From contig OZ240207.1 of NCBI GenBank assembly GCA_965197415.1, positions 1,426,001 through 1,490,000 of the forward strand: a stretch of DNA of 64,000 bases, in the 5' to 3' direction. This document shows, piece by piece, positions 34,873-42,036 of this stretch (position 1 is the stretch's first letter; each line of letters opens with the position of its first letter). The stretch is from DAOUJI01 sp965197415. Its GTDB lineage: Bacteria > Chloroflexota > Dehalococcoidia > Lucifugimonadales > JAGWBF01. The translations under genes and the position numbers were made by a program. The notes beneath the pieces are model-generated. The model had not been told where the DNA came from and made no database searches. It saw only the letters and a program-made list of their open reading frames with translations.

Positions 34873-35493
34873 CTAACTTCTCCGCGCCCTCAACTCCGCC
34901 CACACCTGCCTGGGCGTCACGTCCGACGCCGCCAGCAGCGTCAGCAAATGGTACAACAGGTCCGCCGCTTCTTTGGGCAGGTCCTCTTTCTCCCCCTGGG
35001 CGGCTGAAAGGGCGCACTCGCCTGCCTCTTCAATGACCTTCTGGGCTATCCGACCGACGCCTCCCTGAAGCAGTGAAGTCGTGTAGCTGCCCTCGGGCAT
35101 TTCCCGCTTTCTGTCCTGGATTAGGGCGAACAGTTCTTCCAGGATGCCCGAACCTTCATCCGTAGCCGTGAAGTCGTCCGGCATTCCCGGCATGGGAGTG
35201 AAGAAGCAGGTGGCCTCGCCTGTGTGGCAGGTCGGCCCGTCGGGTTCCACTTTGAGCAGAATGGTGTCAGAGTCACAGTCAACGTAGGCTTCCCGCAGGT
35301 TCAGGTAGTTGCCCGACACCTCTCCCTTGTGCCACAGGTCTTCCCTGCTCCGGCTGTAGTACCAAACCTGCGTTCCCTCGACTGTCCTCTTGAGGGAGCC
35401 GGGGTTCATGTATCCCAGCATGAGCACCTGGCCGGTGTTTATGTCCTGGGCTATTGCGGGGACCAATCCCTGCTCATTCAGTTTGATTTCCAA
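34873..35493 (-). CDS. hisIE: bifunctional phosphoribosyl-AMP cyclohydrolase/phosphoribosyl-ATP pyrophosphatase
   Basis: HisIE catalyses two early steps of histidine synthesis. The N-terminal cyclohydrolase (residues 1 to about 110) has MLGYMNPGSLKRTVEGTQVW, YYSRSREDLWHKGEVSGNYL and the metal-binding VDCDSDTILLKVEPDGPTCH. The C-terminal pyrophosphohydrolase has GVGRIAQKVIEEAGECALSA and DLLYHLLTLLAASDVTP. The 206-residue length suits the fusion. It is the last gene of a minus-strand histidine cluster (hisH-hisA-MT-hisF-HAD-hisIE). Confidence 0.95.
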   Translation of the reverse strand: MEIKLNEQGLVPAIAQDINTGQVLMLGYMNPGSLKRTVEGTQVWYYSRSREDLWHKGEVSGNYLNLREAYVDCDSDTILLKVEPDGPTCHTGEATCFFTPMPGMPDDFTATDEGSGILEELFALIQDRKREMPEGSYTTSLLQGGVGRIAQKVIEEAGECALSAAQGEKEDLPKEAADLLYHLLTLLAASDVTPRQVWAELRARRS

Positions 35494-35546
35494 CGTCGTC
35501 TCCTTCTACAGCCCGACAGAGTCCAACCCCGACAATGGCCGGGGCT

Positions 35547-36266
35547 TCAAGACTCCGCTCTAAGCAGACCGGGCAGCTGGTCCAGGCTGCTTATCTCATA
35601 GTCGGGCATAGGCATATTGGGGTCGTGGACGGCCCCTGTCCGGTTTATCCAGACCGAGCGCATCCCGACTCCCCTGGAACCGAAAACGTCATCCAAGAGC
35701 GTATCTCCTACGTAGATGCACTCCTCCGACCCTGCGCCCAGCATCTCCAGAATCCGGTGGAAAGCCTCCGGCAGGGGCTTGTACGCCTTGGCCCCCTCGG
35801 ACGAAAGTGTGGCGTCGAACTTCCAGCCCATCCGTTCGATGAGGGGGAACAGGTAATCGTCATCGGCGTTGGACAGCACGGCGGTCTTCCATCCTTCCTG
35901 TATCTCGGACAGGGCCGCATCCGTTTCGGGGTAGGCTTCCCGGAGGCCCATGTCCACCACGGCTTTCCGGGCGGCGGCGGCGGGGTCGGCGGAGCCAAGG
36001 CCCATGTCCTGGAAGGTCTGCACAAAGCATTCCATCCAGGCTGTTTCGTAGGACTTGAAGGGAGGCGTCAGCTCAGGCCGCTCCAGGTTGATTCTCACCT
36101 TCCTGAAACCGACCTCCAGAGACTTCCAGTTCCTGTACAGCTCGTCGGGGTCTACGTCCAACCCCTGGTCCCGCACTATATCTCCGAAAGTTCCCACCCA
36201 CAGGTCAGGGTTGTTTTCTGCCAGCGTCTCGTACATGTCAAAGATTACCGTAGTGATTTTGCTCAT
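35547..36266 (-). CDS. HAD family hydrolase
   Basis: This 239-residue HAD-like phosphatase has the catalytic motif VIFDMYETLAE, where the nucleophile motif DxD is DMY and so lacks the second Asp. TAVLSNADDD gives the conserved Ser/Asn motif II, EAFHRILEML carries a region near motif III, and CIYVGDTLLDDVFGSRGVGM is motif IV. It lies inside the histidine cluster between hisF and hisIE. In some bacteria a HAD-type histidinol-phosphate phosphatase (HisN) is found there, so that role is possible but unproven. The altered motif I makes that less certain. Confidence 0.8.
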   Translation of the reverse strand: MSKITTVIFDMYETLAENNPDLWVGTFGDIVRDQGLDVDPDELYRNWKSLEVGFRKVRINLERPELTPPFKSYETAWMECFVQTFQDMGLGSADPAAAARKAVVDMGLREAYPETDAALSEIQEGWKTAVLSNADDDYLFPLIERMGWKFDATLSSEGAKAYKPLPEAFHRILEMLGAGSEECIYVGDTLLDDVFGSRGVGMRSVWINRTGAVHDPNMPMPDYEISSLDQLPGLLRAES

Positions 36267-36279
36267 TCCCCCATCCTAA

Positions 36280-36300
36280 CCTTCCCCCTGAGGGGGAAGG
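36280..36300. repeat. CCTTCCCCC palindromic repeat
   Basis: CCTTCCCCC, then TGA, then GGGGGAAGG forms a perfect nine-pair stem with a three-base loop, in the gap between hisF and the HAD gene. The same stem occurs at 18316-18336 with loop AAT, pointing to a dispersed intergenic repeat family. Confidence 0.65.
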
Positions 36301-36360
36301 GAGTTTGAAAGATTTACTCCTAGCGTTGTAACGGCCGAGCAGCTCCAGGCGTCGCTTGAC

Positions 36361-37155
36361 TCATGCACCCGTGTCTTCGTTCAGCCGCATGGGGACGCCT
36401 TTGGAGGCCAGGTACTCCTTGGCCTCGCTTATTCTATATGTCCCAAAATGGAAGATGCTGGCCGCGAGCACTGCGTCGGCCTTACCTTGGTCTATGGCGT
36501 CGTAGAGGTGCTCCAAGTTCCCGGCGCCGCCGCTGGCCACCACCGGGACTGTAACTCCGGTTGATATGGCGTGGAGCAGCTCCAGGTCGTATCCTTCCTG
36601 GGTGCCGTCGGCGTCGATGGAGTTTACTACGATCTCACCGGCGCCTAGCTCAACGGCTCTGAACGCCCACTCAATGGCGTCCAATCCGGCAGACCTGCCG
36701 CCAGCCCTGCCCGTGTGCGTCCGCACCTCCCAGCGTCTCGGCGAGCTTCCTGGGACTTGCAGAGCGTCCATGCCGAGTACGATGCACTGGCTGCCGAACG
36801 CCTCCGCTCCTTCACTTATCAGTTCCGGGTTCTGCACCGCCGCCGTGTTGATTGACACCTTGTCGGCCCCGGCGTTGAGCATCCTGCGCATGTCCTGGAC
36901 GGACCGAAGGCCGCCGCCCACTGTCAAGGGGATGAACAACTGCTCTGCGGTCCTGGAAACCACGTCCAGCATGATTCCCCTCTGGTCAGCCGAGGCGGTG
37001 ATGTCATAGAAGACCAACTCGTCGGCGCCTTCCGCGTCGTAAATGGACGCCAGCTCCACCGGGTCCCCGGCGTCCCTGTGTTCCATGAACTTGATTCCCT
37101 TGACCACCCGGCCAGCGTCAACATCCAGGCACGGAATGATTCGTTTTGTCAGCAT
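36361..37155 (-). CDS. hisF: imidazole glycerol phosphate synthase cyclase subunit
   Basis: HisF makes imidazole glycerol phosphate and AICAR from PRFAR and ammonia supplied by HisH. The 264-residue barrel starts MLTKRIIPCLDVDAGRVVKG with the catalytic Asp in CLDVD. It has IPLTVGGGLRSVQDMRRML, GADKVSINTAAVQNPELI, GEIVVNSIDADGTQEGYDLE (the second catalytic Asp) and VPVVASGGAGNLEHL. It follows the methyltransferase gene by four bases. hisH and hisA are upstream in the same cluster. Confidence 0.96.
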   Translation of the reverse strand: MLTKRIIPCLDVDAGRVVKGIKFMEHRDAGDPVELASIYDAEGADELVFYDITASADQRGIMLDVVSRTAEQLFIPLTVGGGLRSVQDMRRMLNAGADKVSINTAAVQNPELISEGAEAFGSQCIVLGMDALQVPGSSPRRWEVRTHTGRAGGRSAGLDAIEWAFRAVELGAGEIVVNSIDADGTQEGYDLELLHAISTGVTVPVVASGGAGNLEHLYDAIDQGKADAVLAASIFHFGTYRISEAKEYLASKGVPMRLNEDTGA

Positions 37156-37159
37156 GGCT

Positions 37160-37741
37160 TCACCTTACCCGGACCTTTCTGAACACGGACATATATTGGA
37201 ATTCGTTAAGCCCTCTGAAGGACGTAAACTCCAACCCCGATTTCTCAGCCAACTCCCTGAGCTCGGCGGGCTCGATCCTCATCTCCAGGGGAGGCCCCTG
37301 CTCCGTCTCCACCCTGTGCCATTCCATTATGGCGCACCAGCCACGGGGCCGCAGCAAGTTGGCGGCTGCCTTTAGCAGAGCTGGACGGTCCTGGTTGTGA
37401 TGCACCACAAAGGCCATCAGGACTCCGTCCAGGGATCCCTGAGGCACGGGGAAGTCGTAATCGCCGCAAGTCTCCACGGTCACGTTGCCCAGGTTGGCTT
37501 CATTCACTCGGAGTCGGGCCGCCTCGACCATTTCCTCCGAAATGTCCAGGGCATAGAGCTTTCCATGCACCAGATACTTGCCCAGGGGAATGGTGAAATA
37601 GCCCGGTCCGCAGCCTATGTCGGCGACCTGGTCGTAGGGGTCTATGGGCATGTAGGTAAGCGCGGTGAAGGGGTCCAACCTCTGCTCCCTCTCCTGGGAC
37701 AGCAGGGCTTTGATGAATTCCTGAGTGTCTCGCTCTACCAT
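37160..37741 (-). CDS. class I SAM-dependent methyltransferase
   Basis: This protein has about 193 residues. VADIGCGPGYFTIPLGKYLV is the SAM-binding motif I, YALDISEEMVEAARLRVNEA follows, and VTVETCGDYDFPVPQGSLDGVL with FVVHHNQDRPALLKAAANLL are motifs II-III. I chose the ATG at 37741, since the frame further upstream overlaps hisA in another frame and looks non-coding. It sits within the histidine cluster between hisA and hisF, four bases from hisF. The substrate is unknown, and methyltransferases have no known step in histidine synthesis. Confidence 0.85.
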   Translation of the reverse strand: MVERDTQEFIKALLSQEREQRLDPFTALTYMPIDPYDQVADIGCGPGYFTIPLGKYLVHGKLYALDISEEMVEAARLRVNEANLGNVTVETCGDYDFPVPQGSLDGVLMAFVVHHNQDRPALLKAAANLLRPRGWCAIMEWHRVETEQGPPLEMRIEPAELRELAEKSGLEFTSFRGLNEFQYMSVFRKVRVR

Positions 37742-37755
37742 GTTTCTATCCGGCG

Positions 37756-38481
37756 TCAGCCCAGCGTTTCCATTGCATGGACGGCCTGGGAAAGCTCTAG
37801 AACGCCCCTGTACAGGGCGCTGCCTAGAATCGCGCCTTCCGTCCCTATTTCTGCGAGTTGCCGCAGGTGTTCGAGGGATGACACCCCTCCGGAGGCTATT
37901 ACCGCACCCTTTGTGGACGCCACAAGCTCGCGGTAGGCCTGGAAGTTGGGCTGGGTCATGGCGCCGTCCCGCGAGATGTCGGTGTAGAGAAAACGGACGA
38001 CTCCCAGCTTCTCCATATCGGCGATATGGTCGGCGGCTTCTACAGACGTGCCCTCGCGCCATCCTTCGACCGCCACTTTTCCGTCCCGGGCGTCGGCGGC
38101 GACTATCACTCTTTCGCCTCCCATGCTCCGGCAAATCTCCCGCACCATGTCCGGGTCTCGAACCGCGGCCGTTCCCAGGACCACCCGGTCAGCCCCGGCC
38201 TCGATGAGCTGCCGCACGGCGTCAAGGGACCGTATTCCGCCCCCGACCTGCACCGGTATAGACAGGGCATCCAGGATTTCCCATATTATCGAGAGGTTGG
38301 CGGGCTGGCCGGTGGCCGCTCCGTCCAAGTCCACGACGTGAAGCCTGGCGCCGCCTTCGTCTTGCCAGCGTCGGGCCATTTCCACGGGGTCGTTGGAGAA
38401 GACTGTCTCCCTGTCATAGTCTCCCTGGTACAACCGTACACACCGTCCGCCTCTGATGTCGATGCTGGGTATGACCTCCAT
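37756..38481 (-). CDS. hisA: 1-(5-phosphoribosyl)-5-[(5-phosphoribosylamino)methylideneamino] imidazole-4-carboxamide isomerase
   Basis: HisA is the ProFAR isomerase of histidine synthesis. The 241-residue barrel begins MEVIPSIDIRGGRCVRLYQG with the catalytic Asp in SIDIRGG. LHVVDLDGAATGQPANLSII, PVQVGGGIRSLDAVRQLIEA and FLYTDISRDGAM (second catalytic Asp) follow, and VIASGGVSSLEHLRQLAEIG closes the barrel. The start is the ATG at 38481, with a long in-frame extension to 38649 rejected because it overlaps hisH. It lies 13 bases after hisH, in order hisH-hisA-MT-hisF. Confidence 0.95.
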   Translation of the reverse strand: MEVIPSIDIRGGRCVRLYQGDYDRETVFSNDPVEMARRWQDEGGARLHVVDLDGAATGQPANLSIIWEILDALSIPVQVGGGIRSLDAVRQLIEAGADRVVLGTAAVRDPDMVREICRSMGGERVIVAADARDGKVAVEGWREGTSVEAADHIADMEKLGVVRFLYTDISRDGAMTQPNFQAYRELVASTKGAVIASGGVSSLEHLRQLAEIGTEGAILGSALYRGVLELSQAVHAMETLG

Positions 38482-38494
38482 AGCCGTCGGCTCC

Positions 38495-39124
38495 TTACGA
38501 TTCCAGGGACCGACGGGCATGGTCGACAAAGTTCTTGTATATGCGCAGGCCGATATCCCCGCTCTTTTCCGGGTGGAACTGGGTTGCGACAAGGTTGCCC
38601 CGCACCAGCGCCGAGCAGAAGTCGACTCCGTAGTCGGTGGTCCCCGCAACTACGGCCGGGTCTTCAGGCTGGGGATAGTAGCTGTGCACGAAATAGAAGT
38701 GGGACCCGGAGGGTATTCCGTCCAACACTGGATGGTTGGTGTTTAGGGTCACCCTGTTCCAGCCCATGTGGGGCGTTTTGAGGCCGGGTGGGAGCTTAAC
38801 CGTCCGCCCCGGAACAATGCCCAGACATTGAGCGTCACCCTCTTCAGTTGATTCCATGAGAAGCTGGAGTCCGACGCACACGCCAAGGAACGGTTTGCCG
38901 GAGGCCTCGAACCGACGTATTGGCTCCACAAGCCCTCGGTTTTCCAGCGCTTTCATGGCGGAACTTCCGGCGCCCACGCCGGGCAACACCAGGGCGTCGG
39001 CGTTCAAGACAGCCTCCGGCTCACCGGAGACAACGGGAGTTATCCCCGTCTTCTCCAGAGCCTTAGCTACGCTGCGCAGGTTGCCTGACTCGTAGTCAAT
39101 GACAGTTATCTTCGGGTCTCTCAT
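38495..39124 (-). CDS. hisH: imidazole glycerol phosphate synthase glutaminase subunit
   Basis: HisH is the glutamine amidotransferase that feeds ammonia to HisF. KITVIDYESGNLRSVAKALE is the family N-terminus, LVLPGVGAGSSAMKAL contains the PGxG oxyanion loop, and FLGVCVGLQLLMESTEEG holds the catalytic Cys. The catalytic His and Glu are in ATQFHPEKSGDIGL. I used the ATG at 39124 (MRDPKITV), giving 209 residues. An adjacent ATG and an upstream TTG at 39163 are possible but add no family sequence. It is the first histidine gene of the cluster. Confidence 0.95.
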   Translation of the reverse strand: MRDPKITVIDYESGNLRSVAKALEKTGITPVVSGEPEAVLNADALVLPGVGAGSSAMKALENRGLVEPIRRFEASGKPFLGVCVGLQLLMESTEEGDAQCLGIVPGRTVKLPPGLKTPHMGWNRVTLNTNHPVLDGIPSGSHFYFVHSYYPQPEDPAVVAGTTDYGVDFCSALVRGNLVATQFHPEKSGDIGLRIYKNFVDHARRSLES

Positions 39125-39186
39125 CATCAATGCAACAGGTCCGGCAGAATTCCCTCTACTCAAGTTTACCGGGAGGGCGCCGTCTT

Positions 39187-39966
39187 CTACTTCTTCTCCT
39201 CGAAAAACCGGGCCATCCTAGCCCGGGCGTCATCCCCATGTCTGCCAAAAAGGAGGTCGGAGCCGTGGTCTGCGCCGCCCTCGTAAAGCACAAATTCCGT
39301 GTCCCCGCTAACGATTCCCTGATCCATCATCACTTCTGCGCTGTTCTTAGCTCCCCGGTCACCATTAGCGGCAAGCATGAGCACGGGGACCGGCACACTC
39401 TCGCCCCTCAGGGACAGTCCTCTGAAGTCCACGGGAGCCGACAAGGCCACGACGCCTCTTACATCGTTGCCCTCTGACGCCTTCAGGGAGGCCGCGCCGC
39501 CCATGCTCGCGCCGACCAGAAATATGGCTGACGCTCCCTGGCTCCGAAGGAACTCCTTAGCGGCGTCCACGTCCAAGGGAATGGATTCGATATCTTTCTT
39601 GTCGCCCCCTGAAAGGTCTTCGCCTTCTCCATATCCCCGAAAGTTGAAGGTCAATGCCATGTAGCCCTGCTCGTTCAGCATTCGGGCGAAGGGCCACCAG
39701 GCGCTCTGTTCCGACGGGTACATGTGGGCCAGGACTACGCCCGTTTCTCCCCGTCCAAAGACGCGCCCTTTGAGTTCGACGCCGTCGGCAGTCACAAAAC
39801 TGACGCGCCGGGCCGCATCGGCGGAGGGCGACGGAATCGGCGTTCCCTTGACGCTGCCGCAAGCCGCAACCAACACCGCAACCACCCCTATGAGCAACGG
39901 AGGCAGGAAGAAGCGGCCGTCGAACAAGCGTTTGATGGACGAAACAGGCTGGATGGCGCTGCTCAT
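39187..39966 (-). CDS. alpha/beta hydrolase lipoprotein
   Basis: This 259-residue protein has a lipoprotein signal (hydrophobic LLIGVVAVLVAACGS after a basic start) with the lipobox VAAC near residue 36. The mature domain is an alpha/beta hydrolase: the nucleophile elbow is in IFLVGASMGGAASLKASEG, the acid/oxyanion area is in VLAHMYPSEQSAWWPFARML, and a late His lies in YEGGADHGSDLL. It is probably outside-facing and membrane-anchored. It overlaps the adenosyltransferase gene by four bases (ATGA), so the two are translationally coupled. The substrate is unknown. Confidence 0.85.
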   Translation of the reverse strand: MSSAIQPVSSIKRLFDGRFFLPPLLIGVVAVLVAACGSVKGTPIPSPSADAARRVSFVTADGVELKGRVFGRGETGVVLAHMYPSEQSAWWPFARMLNEQGYMALTFNFRGYGEGEDLSGGDKKDIESIPLDVDAAKEFLRSQGASAIFLVGASMGGAASLKASEGNDVRGVVALSAPVDFRGLSLRGESVPVPVLMLAANGDRGAKNSAEVMMDQGIVSGDTEFVLYEGGADHGSDLLFGRHGDDARARMARFFEEKK

Positions 39967-40535
39967 TGCTTCTTACGTTCTCCTGTGGCCCGCTCGACGG
40001 GGATGTCCCTGTCCTGGAAGCGCGCCAAAGCAAAGAGCAGGTCGCCCAGCCTGTTGATGTAGGTCAGTATCACTGGGTTGGTAAGCCGTCCTGCGTCATT
40101 AAGGGCCACCACTCGCCGTTCCGCTGTTCGAATCATGGCCCTGGCCATGTTAATGGCCGACGACGGAGGGGACCCTCCCGGCAGCGTAAACATCTTGGGG
40201 ACCTTGGCCCGCTCCTCCAGGCTGTCGATGGTCCGTTCCAGGTTGTCCACCATCTCCTGGGTAGTGGGGTTGAAGTGTTCCATGAAGTTGTCGTACCAGT
40301 CCGGGTCGGTGGCCAACTCAGACATCACCACGAATAGTTCCCGCTGGAGCTGCACGATGAGGTCCTTCACCTCGTCGTCTTCAGACAAAGCGCGGGCTAA
40401 GCCCAAGGTGGACACCGCTTCGTCCACCACACCATAGGCTTCGGTATGGAGGCTGGTTTTCGACACCCTGCCGCCATAGAGCAGGTTTGTTTCTCCTTGA
40501 TCTCCGCGTTTCGTGTATATCTTCCCGTCAGACAA
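39963..40535 (-). CDS. pduO: ATP:cob(I)alamin adenosyltransferase (PduO type)
   Basis: The enzyme adenosylates cobalamin. The 190-residue protein shows KIYTKRGDQGETNLLYGG (the ATP-binding N-terminus), TEAYGVVDEAVSTLGLARAL, and the C-terminal RTAERRVVALNDAGRLTNPV with INRLGDLLFALARFQD, typical of PduO. Two substitutions in the first motif are unusual: Arg replaces the Thr of the usual YTRTGDxG, and Glu replaces a Thr in GxTxL. Length is normal. It is the upstream gene of the cluster that continues into the lipoprotein hydrolase and histidine genes. A cobC-cobQ pair is at 25.7 kb. Confidence 0.88.
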   Translation of the reverse strand: MSDGKIYTKRGDQGETNLLYGGRVSKTSLHTEAYGVVDEAVSTLGLARALSEDDEVKDLIVQLQRELFVVMSELATDPDWYDNFMEHFNPTTQEMVDNLERTIDSLEERAKVPKMFTLPGGSPPSSAINMARAMIRTAERRVVALNDAGRLTNPVILTYINRLGDLLFALARFQDRDIPVERATGERKKQ

Positions 40536-40636
40536 TTTGGACTCCCTTCCGAATCAGACGCCGCCTTCTAGTCTACCTGAAGCCGCCGTGGATTTGTAGC
40601 GTGGTATACTTTGGGAAAATTCCGGAGACGGCGGTT

Positions 40637-41401
40637 TTGAGTCAGCAAATTACGGTTACAGGCATAGAAGGGATTCCTGAGATAAACTCGGGCGACGACC
40701 TTCCGGCAATGATCATCGAGGCGGCGCTGAAACAGGACTTAGGCATTCGCGACGGAGACGTCCTGGTAGTGACCCAGAAGGTGGTTTCCAAGGCCGAGGG
40801 GCGTGTTATAACCGTGGACGAATTGGAGCCGTCCGTCATCGCCGTGCAACTGTCGGAGGGCCACAACAGGGACGCCCGACACACGGAAGCGATTCTGCGG
40901 GAGAGCAGACGAATCGTTCGCATGGACCGGGGCAACATCATCGCCGAGACCCGCCACGGGTTTATCTGCGCCAACGCGGGAATCGACGCCTCCAACGTAC
41001 CAGGCGAAGAAACGGTGGCCATGCTTCCCATTGACCCCGACGCCTCGGCCCGACAAATTCGTCAAGCTGCACTCGACCGGGCTGGAGTGGACGTGGCCGT
41101 TATTATTTCAGACACCTTCGGGAGACCGTGGAGAGAGGGCGCCGCAAACGTGGCCATCGGCGTAGCCGGCATGGACCCTGTGAAGGACTACCGAGGTCTG
41201 CCCGACGAGCACGGTCTGATGATGAGGACTACCGTGATAGCCGTGGCTGATGAGCTTGCGGCGGCAGCGGAGCTGGCAACGGGAAAGACTCTCGGAATTC
41301 CAGTGACCCTAATTCGTGGCTACAGGTACGACCCTGAACTTCCCGAAAGAAGCGGAGCGTCGGCGCTGGTCCGCGCCCCGGAAAAAGACATGTTCCGGTA
41401 A
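40637..41401 (+). CDS. cofE: coenzyme F420:L-glutamate ligase
   Basis: CofE adds glutamates to F420-0, the last steps of F420 biosynthesis. The 254-residue protein has GDVLVVTQKVVSKAEGRVIT near the N-terminus, RMDRGNIIAETRHGFICANA and GIDASNVPGE, then VAVIISDTFGRPWREGAANV and YRGLPDEHGLMMRTTVIAVA. I chose the TTG at 40637 with GGAG upstream, because the in-frame extension to 40487 has no family character. It is divergent from the adenosyltransferase. Its presence makes F420-dependent use by the LLM enzymes of this genome plausible. Confidence 0.93.
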   Translation: MSQQITVTGIEGIPEINSGDDLPAMIIEAALKQDLGIRDGDVLVVTQKVVSKAEGRVITVDELEPSVIAVQLSEGHNRDARHTEAILRESRRIVRMDRGNIIAETRHGFICANAGIDASNVPGEETVAMLPIDPDASARQIRQAALDRAGVDVAVIISDTFGRPWREGAANVAIGVAGMDPVKDYRGLPDEHGLMMRTTVIAVADELAAAAELATGKTLGIPVTLIRGYRYDPELPERSGASALVRAPEKDMFR

Positions 41402-41494
41402 GGCAGAAGCTGCTTGAGCAGTGGAAAACCGAGGCCGGAAGCTTGGACCGTTGGGCGGCTGAGGACCGGGCGGCAGGGCCGGCCCCGAAGTCGG

Positions 41495-41758
41495 CTAGAT
41501 CTCGATCTCTTCGCTGTCGCCAGCGTCTTCAGGACCGGCAACGTGCACCGGAATCGGCTCAGATGAGTCTTGGGACGAGGATGAATCGTCACCCCAGGGC
41601 GCCGATTCGATGTAGTTCTTGAAGTCCCTGATCTCCTCGCAGACTTGGCATACGCCGCGGCTCACTGGACCCGTAGGGGCCTCGATTATCCAATAGTGCC
41701 GGCAGTATACCGGCTCATCTTCATGACCAAGCGTTGGCCTGGATATTTGCTGAACCAT
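41495..41758 (-). CDS. hypothetical small acidic CxxC protein
   Basis: This 87-residue protein has one Cys plus a CxxC motif (VYCRHYWIIEAPTGPVSRG then VCQVCEEIRDFKNYIE) and a strongly acidic Ser/Glu/Asp tail. The N-terminal part may bind zinc with Cys and His ligands. I do not recognise a family. It is convergent with cofE and lies alone before the potassium-uptake operon. The start ATG at 41758 has no strong ribosome binding site, though a GGGGAGACGAC is just upstream. Confidence 0.6.
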   Translation of the reverse strand: MVQQISRPTLGHEDEPVYCRHYWIIEAPTGPVSRGVCQVCEEIRDFKNYIESAPWGDDSSSSQDSSEPIPVHVAGPEDAGDSEEIEI

Positions 41759-41963
41759 TATGTCGTCTCCCCTTCCAAATTCACGCTATCATCAGGCGTC
41801 AAAGCTCGTCAAGATGATGTTCGCCCTTTTCCAGCGCTTTTTCCCATTTTCCGCCGCATTTCATGCCATCCAGTTTAATGAGGCCCTCGTGATTTAGGTT
41901 TCAAGGCGCCGTAAATCGCTTCCCACGCCGTTATATGAAGGGATGGCGCCAGGGTAAAATGAG

Positions 41964-41994
41964 TTGTCCGTTGGTTCGGGCCGGAGAGTATACT
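41964..41994 (+). promoter_or_regulatory. possible promoter for the trkH operon
   Basis: TTGTCC and TATACT are spaced by 19 bases, a longer-than-optimal spacer. The -10 lies about 42 bases before the GTG at 42037, which has a GGGAGGAGG upstream. Confidence 0.35.
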
Positions 41995-42036
41995 ACTTGG
42001 AATCTTTTCCCCCTACGGGAGGAGGAACAGGCTTAG

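Noticed and set aside
37742..38134. N-terminal extension of the methyltransferase back to 38134
   Set aside because: It is Arg-rich and lies antiparallel in frame with hisA, so it is a shadow. The methyltransferase starts at 37741.
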